Shown in pieces: positions 31,411 to 37,211 of a stretch of 37,211 nt of DNA. Below the pieces are notes generated by a model. The model ran no database searches. It had not been told where the DNA came from and saw nothing but the letters and a program-made list of their open reading frames with translations. The stretch lies in NCBI GenBank assembly GCA_001655205.1, contig LPNZ01008691.1, forward strand, positions 1-37,211. The letters run 5' to 3'. The translations under genes and the position numbers were made by a program. Positions within the stretch are counted from its first letter, which is position 1, and every line of letters begins with the position of its first letter. The stretch comes from Lenisia limosa. Taxonomy: Eukaryota > Breviatea.

Positions 31411-34400
31411 TTAGTTATAGAGGGACTTGGTAACTTCAGTATGAGTTGGTGTTTTGAGAGAGACGGCAGCATTCAGTGAGATGCCGTCTTCGGCAAAGAA
31501 GCTGTTAGCCACATCAAAGAGAACAATTCGATTATCGTCAGCCACTGTGAGGAGGTCTCGAGAAGGCGAAACTAGAACCATGTTAGTAAGTAGATGGGGG
31601 AAATAGGATTTTGAGAAATTTGCTTTTGGTCCAGAGAGCAGAAGGAAACGCCCATAATATGCCTCACTCATAATATGCCTCACTCTGAAACGACCATAAT
31701 ATGCCCACTCTGCCTCACTCTGAAACGACCAGAGGTTCACAGCTAAGCAACGGTGGCGAAGCCGAGGAGTTAGTACAGAGTGATATGCCCCCAAAAGAAA
31801 CAAAACGCCTAAATATGCGCCACGCACTCGCCAGCTCGGAAATTGGCGTGTCAAACGCTGACGTCACGGAACCAATAGCGGGGTTTCCTTGTGAAACATC
31901 CCAGAAGCGAACAACTGTGTCGTCTCCACCTACCTCGTTACAAAATAAAAAAGGTGGGTTTCGTGGAACATGAAACCGCATCACATCACAAATACACTTG
32001 AATGCTTGTCTTGAACCCCCCACCGGTGACGAGTTTGGTTGTAGACATCCAGACACCCGCATACACACCACTTGTCTCGGTAAGGGGATTGGTGCCTGTT
32101 GGATAGGGTAGAGCAATTGGGGTGTTTTTTTTGTTTTTTTTTATAACAGAATGTATCTTAATACTAAAAAATCCAGAACAAGAAGGATCCAGTTTGTATA
32201 TGTTAACCCATATCCACTAGTGATATGATCATATGACCGACTTTCGAGTCGAATGATGAACGAAGATAATACGAGGGTTCATCCCGAGTGTATCAAAGTA
32301 TCTTATAATACGAGTAGATATGAGGTATCATATCACTGCATGGAAAATGATAGCACGTGTGAAAATTATCAAAAAAGTGATATGATGGGTCAGTTTAACA
32401 TTTTGCCCAGTCGTCTAACATGAAGAATATCTGAGAAGGAGCTTACAAGGGTCGTGTGCAAGCACCGCGAGAGGTCGATTGTGGAACCGAAGGTCAAAGA
32501 TAAACGCAGCGTTTGCAGCAGTGCCGACAGAAACATATCGGTCGTTGGGACTACACAGTCATACACATTCCACAATATCATGTGTAGAAATATGATAAAC
32601 TCAATATCTGGCCAATTCATCTCATATATCATTAGTATGATAGTGGATGGCTGACCCATTCAATAACTCATTTACATAAAAGTAACACGTCCTACCTCCA
32701 ATTAACGGTGTGGGTGTCCGGGGATCGAGAAGGCAGGTCGAAGTCGAACGTAGATGTCACGCCCATTCGGAAGTCAATTACTGACATCTGATGGTGAAAT
32801 CTCGTTAGTCATATCGTACGGGAGAGCAAATTGCAAAAATAATACATCCTATTCCTCTTTCTGGAGAAAGAATGACTGTAATTGAAACAAAAAAAAATCC
32901 AGGTTATTTTCTCATTCATCATGACGTCACCAGAACATACCGGTCCTTTTTCGGCCCCGACAGCTAAAAGCCCTCCGTCATTGCTCGGAGCACAACACCC
33001 CACATTCGGGGTGCCGTCACTGATGAACTGAACATACTCACAACAGGTTGAGACGTCGAAGATTTTTAGCTAGAGTTTATTAGGGAAAGTTAGGACGCCT
33101 ACCAATCCGCCCTTGTGAATGCCGTTTTTCGGTGAGTCCATGCAACATGCAAGATATTCCGATCGCTTGAGGGTAGGGTAAATAAGTAAACTTGAAATAA
33201 CAGCATTGGCTTAGTAAAAAGAACTTTTTCAGAGAATATGCATATGCCCCTCTCACTTGTCCGCAGAATTGAGCCTCATGAACTGGGGGGGCAAGANNNN
33301 NNNNNNNNNNNNNNNNNNNNNNNNNNNNNNNNNNNNNNNNNNNNNNNNNNNNNNNNNNNNNNNNNNNNNNNNNNNNNNNNNNNNNNNNNNNNNNACTCAA
33401 GCCTTTCGGTACTTACTTTGGGATATTAACCCGGCATTCTCCAGTGACCAAATCAGAATTTGCAGGGTCTGAAGGAAGCCTATGAATGTAGATCTGCCTG
33501 AAGAGGGTTATAAACGTGGTAAATGTATGTTGTGAAGGCATCAAAAAAACCGCAGCTTCCTCACAGATTGGAAGAAGAACAAACCCACTGACCCTTTAGC
33601 ATCGCAGGTTGAGAAGAGTGACGGATCTGAAGGATGAACAGCAAGATCACTGATCACCGTTTCATGCCATGTGCCTGGATAGTAAAGTTTGTTAAGTATT
33701 ATTACACTGTAAATTCTCGATAAATCCTCTTTTTCATCAGGTCTTTTTAAACCCTTGTCCACCCAGGCTCACCATTTTCATTACTGTTCGAGTTGTACTG
33801 CCGGATGAGAGACGGAAAGTTTGGATCTGTTATGGTTTCGGCATTCCAGAGCTATACGAGAGGAGTAAAAGGGATGGAGGAAAAAAAAATGCAAACAAAA
33901 ATAAATCAGGGAATTATTTATATCACAAGTATCAAATAATGGAACAAAAGAAAGGTAGCCCATATTCAATCCAGTCTAACAGATATTGAGCTCCCGGCAG
34001 CAGCCAAAACATGTTTTCTGTCTTGTGTGATACGAATGGACCTCACGGCATCAGGCGAAATGTGGTGGGCTGCGGGTTATCAAATGGGGGACGGACTTCA
34101 CATCAGGGAAAAAAGAAGTAAAATATTGATAGTTTCCAGAATTATTCAAGAATGCCTTCTTTTAGGAAATGAAAGTGTCAATGGATTTATTGCTTACTTA
34201 AGGTGGGTACTCTACGCTGTGATGTGGCTCTCGTTAGCGGCGAACAGTCCATGGCTACAACTTTGGAGTCTTCTGTTTCATTTGCAGCAATTTCACCAAA
34301 AATGACCACAGGCCTGCAGGAATCAACTTTTTACACAATCTAATCCATCTGCATAACAGATCATAGAATATAATTTATTACAAGTAGAGAATATGATATG

Positions 34401-35882
34401 ATATACTAATATGCCATGAGGTGGTGTGTGATTGGTATTCATATGGATTTATCATTAAATTGAAAGATATGCATATGCAGTTTTTTTCCAAACTAACTTG
34501 TCGTTTAATCTCGTGGGGTTGAGATGAACTGATAGACAGTTACACAGAGAAACTGGTTTAATTCGTTCAGTCGCTACCTGGCTCCAGAAATCGATTAAGG
34601 GCTGAGCCAGTTAACATAGCACTTTGGCTTTGGTTCGGAGCCCAAAATAACTCTTTGAGAAATGGCTTAATATCATCAAGTAATATAGCACCATATCGAT
34701 ATTGTTGCATAAATGAGAGAGAGAAAAGGCTGAAGATCTACCATTACACCCACTTAATAAGGATATTGATTACCGGATGGAATATTCAACCAATCAAAAT
34801 ATACGTTAACAAGACATACCCGGATTCCACGCTCGCGGCTTCGGAGACAGTCCGACAACGACGTGAGGGACAGGGTGTTCGTTTTGACGTAATTTGTCGT
34901 TCGTTCAATGATAGGGGCGGAAAGAGGTCGTCGTGCACGTGCGGCGTCTGTGCGATTGTGATGGGAACAGGATGATCATTTCATTTAGGGTGAGAAATAA
35001 AGCAAGATGAACATGAAAAGATGGGCGTAGAAATGCAAACCGAAGGGAGTAGCTGGGGTAGTTGCATGGTCGAAGTATCCGTTACTTTTTAGCTGGGAAG
35101 TGAAATAGTGCATCAAGAGACATAATGGTAACCTGTTACGCTTTTTAATAGATAAGAGAAATTAATAAAAGTAATATCAGTGCACACAATCATTTATAAG
35201 TCAATTGGCGATAGTATTTACAATCCCCATACCTGTTGCACATATGTGGCCTCAATTCGAGAAAGGAGTTTCTGAGCAAATGAAACAAGACAACAACACA
35301 GGGAGGGCGGGGGGGAGCAAAAAAAACGGTTATCCATTGCTCACTCGTCTCTCAACGTGATGGTCATCCCTACAAGAGTAAATCTCTATTTGATAATTTT
35401 AAGGAGGTTGAAAAAAAAGTTCTCTTGTATCTCTCTCTCCTTGCCCCGCAAACACTTGAGTAAGAACGCTTTTCTGAATCACATCCAATGATTTCGGCTA
35501 CAGTGTAAGAGATATTCCACCACCTTATAAATGGAGGTCTCTATTAACTACTGCTACCATCCTTGTAGTGGTGGGGGTAAGATAGGGAGGGAGGGGCAAG
35601 AGCAAGAGGGTAATAATGATTGATTGTCAACCCCAGCTTTAACGGTTACCTTTCGTTTTCGAGTCTCAGCGGCCGGCGTGGGAAGCTGCGTCATCGGCGT
35701 AGTACGGGTCAACTTTATGATGTCTTTGAGCTGCTTTTGTGGACTAGACTTAGGGTGTTGCGGCGGCTGGGAAGGAACGTGTGGAAAATAAACCTGTTGA
35801 TTTAGACCTCCATACAATGACCTACTTGGGTGCATGCTGCTGGTTTCATAAAAGTCAAAAAAATTTCCGCTTCGCTGATTTC
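31411..35882 (-). CDS. WD40-repeat protein with basic/Pro-rich N-terminus
   Basis: A WD40 propeller protein that I cannot name. The C-terminal exons join in phase: 31828-31929 (VGGDDTVVRFWDVSQG) and 31411-31571 (LLTVADDNRIVLFD, ending TAA). Upstream exons give further blades: NAAFIFDLRFHNRPLAVLAHD (about 32.45-32.53 kb), SVIDFRMG (about 32.7 kb), GGLLAVGAEKG (about 32.95 kb), LKIFDVSTCC (about 33.06 kb), EYLACCMDSPKNGIHKGGL (about 33.1 kb), LQILIWSLENAG (about 33.45 kb), ISDLAVHPSDPSLFSTCD (about 33.62 kb), LWNAETITDPNFPS (about 33.82 kb) and ITQDRKHVLAAAGSSIS (about 34.0 kb). The N-terminal side has RRPLSAPIIERTTNY (about 34.9 kb), 35233-35271 and 35650-35882 (Pro/Gln-rich, TPAAETRKRK). The latter begins at a splice acceptor, so the true start is further upstream and not seen. 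Confidence 0.75.
31653..31731. repeat. Degenerate tandem repeat in an intron
   Basis: CATAATATGCC starts three units at 31653, 31669 and 31695, and CTCTGAAACGACCA recurs in two of them. It lies in the last intron of the WD40 gene. Confidence 0.8.
32200..32252. repeat. Dispersed 53-bp repeat, copy 2
   Basis: Second copy of the element at 29186-29238, same orientation, in an intron of the minus-strand WD40 gene. Confidence 0.85.
33297..33394. other. Assembly gap
   Basis: 98 N shortly after a G-run, between coding blocks of the minus-strand WD40 gene. Confidence 0.95.
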
Positions 35883-36017
35883 CTGAAATTGTTAAAAAAT
35901 GTCATCATAATTCAAAAAAAAGGAACAGGAAAGCAATGAATATATATATCTTTGCCAAAATCAAAAACAAATCTCATCTTGTGGAAGAGCATACTTGGAA
36001 CTCAAATCTTTCTTCAG

Positions 36018-37211
36018 GTGCTTCTTTTACTGTCTTCGCAAACTTCCTCATCGGCATCTTTTCCATAGACATTCCTCCTTCAATTATTAGTGGTAGACAA
36101 AAGACTACCGGTAAGTCACCAAAGATGATGCATGGTATAAGACATTATTTCAAGATGAGATAACTTCTTCTATACTATTCACCCTGTCTTCTTCTAATAT
36201 NNNNNNNNNNNNNNNNNNNNNNNNNNNNNNNNNNNNAAATAGAAACATAGGAGGTCTTTTATCCAAAGATTTTTTGAAATGGGCTGAGAATGGCAGTGGG
36301 CTGATTAGAGTACACTACAAGCATTATTATATTAGTATATCATTTATTTCCCTCAACGAATATGGCCTAAGAGTTGCTCCCAGACAAATTATCACCATAA
36401 TCGGGCATTGATAGGTTTATTTTGTCTGAAAATGGCATATATAGTCTATTTGTAGACAACTTTGGCCAAGAACACAACCTATAGTTGCCCTGTGCAAACT
36501 ATATTGCAGTTTTCACTCATGAAGAGCTTGGTAAGGCGCTGTATTGAGCTGATTTTATTTACTTTATGTAGATTTTTCGGGCATTCGTGGCTGTTGTTCT
36601 GATTCATGGTTGGTCCAAAATACTTTTGTTCTCACGCCCCTGTAGCCTTCATATTTGGATTCACTAACGCTGAAATACCCAATGAGTGCTTTAATGTGGC
36701 TGTTGACTGGATCGAACCTTCAGCTTTTGCTCTTCCAACCACTACAAAAGTAATTTCTGCCCTTCAAGTTGATGTTCCTGTGTTAAATTTCTACAAGTAT
36801 AATCATCCGAACCGCCTCAGTCCTAATACAGGTTCGTGATTGTTTCATTGTCAATATTCTGATATGTTGTCATCTTTAATGGCTCTCCTCCTTGAATTGT
36901 GGTTTTCGAGTATAATAGTAAACAATTTTGAGGGTCTTCCCTTCATACATCAGGCCTTGAAGGGGCGGACACCTTCTCCCTCTCCTTTGTACGAGATTAT
37001 TCGGGGGACCTGTTTCTCCTCGCTATTGCTGACGACGCATCTGATGGTTCTGCTGGAGATCTTGATTTACAAATCACATCACTGTCACTTTCCAGTGCCT
37101 CCTATGTTCTTGGTGGGCTGGGTTGATGAATTTGGTCAGCGGGTCTGCGGGCCCTCTTCTGGTCATCTTGTTTACCACATAGCGGATGATGTCGACTCCG
37201 GATCCTGCCCG
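36018..37211 (+). CDS. Unrecognised gene, runs off the right end
   Basis: I do not recognise this gene. Coding-like blocks with splice signals are 36018-36092 (hydrophobic, FANFLIGIFSIDIPPS), about 36640-36833 (NVAVDWIEPSAFALPTTTKV, then LNFYKYNHPNRLSPNTG), about 36956-37105 (GADTFSLSFVRDYSGDLFLL, with an Asp/Ser/Gly-rich stretch) and about 37140-37211 (GHLVYHIADDVDSGSC). The last two join in phase over a 34-nt intron (37106-37139). An N gap at 36201-36236 lies between the first two. The beta-rich, Asp-rich pattern would suit a secreted or lumenal domain, but this is inference. The start codon and the link between the first block and the rest are not settled. Confidence 0.5.

Noticed and set aside
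31653-31731. Possible CRISPR array
   Set aside because: Units are adjacent without unique spacers, the repeat is degenerate, and the setting is a eukaryotic intron.

Overview
The window is nuclear DNA of an intron-rich eukaryote, most likely a protist or alga. Almost every gene is split into short exons joined by GT-AG introns, and 12 runs of N mark scaffold gaps. The resolved genes end in TAG, TGA or TAA, so the standard genetic code applies. Several introns are only 28-35 nt long. I cannot name the species.

Layout. 1-717 (+): 3' part of a decayed Tc1/mariner transposase that carries two introns and an in-frame stop. About 1.46-2.74 kb (-): truncated PIF1-type helicase with a Pro/Gln-rich leader and a perfect 23-bp inverted repeat near its broken end. 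3130-3557 (-): small two-exon gene for an Asn-rich, Ser/Asp-tailed protein. 3936-9803 (+): 27-exon gene for a ~797-aa protein made of about 12 WD40 repeats, not identified further. 10502-16461 (+): a 25-exon ELP2 gene (Elongator subunit 2, ~886 aa) whose phases close throughout. 16593 to ~24.8 kb (-): long gene, probably one protein, with a helical N-terminal part and a disordered Ser/Pro-rich C-terminal part; not recognised. 25063-26931 (+): EMC3. 27044-30932 (-): RFT1. 31411 to ~35.9 kb (-): another WD40-repeat protein. About 36.0-37.2 kb (+): start of an unrecognised gene that runs off the window.

The identifiable genes are housekeeping functions: tRNA wobble-uridine modification (ELP2), ER membrane-protein insertion (EMC3) and the N-glycosylation pathway (RFT1). 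EMC3 and RFT1 are convergent, with 112 bp between their stop codons. Three WD40 genes lie within 32 kb. No rRNA, tRNA, CRISPR array or bacterial-type operon was seen. Exon coordinates were read by hand from splice sites, reading-frame phase and remembered family sequence, so individual boundaries may be off by a few bases.
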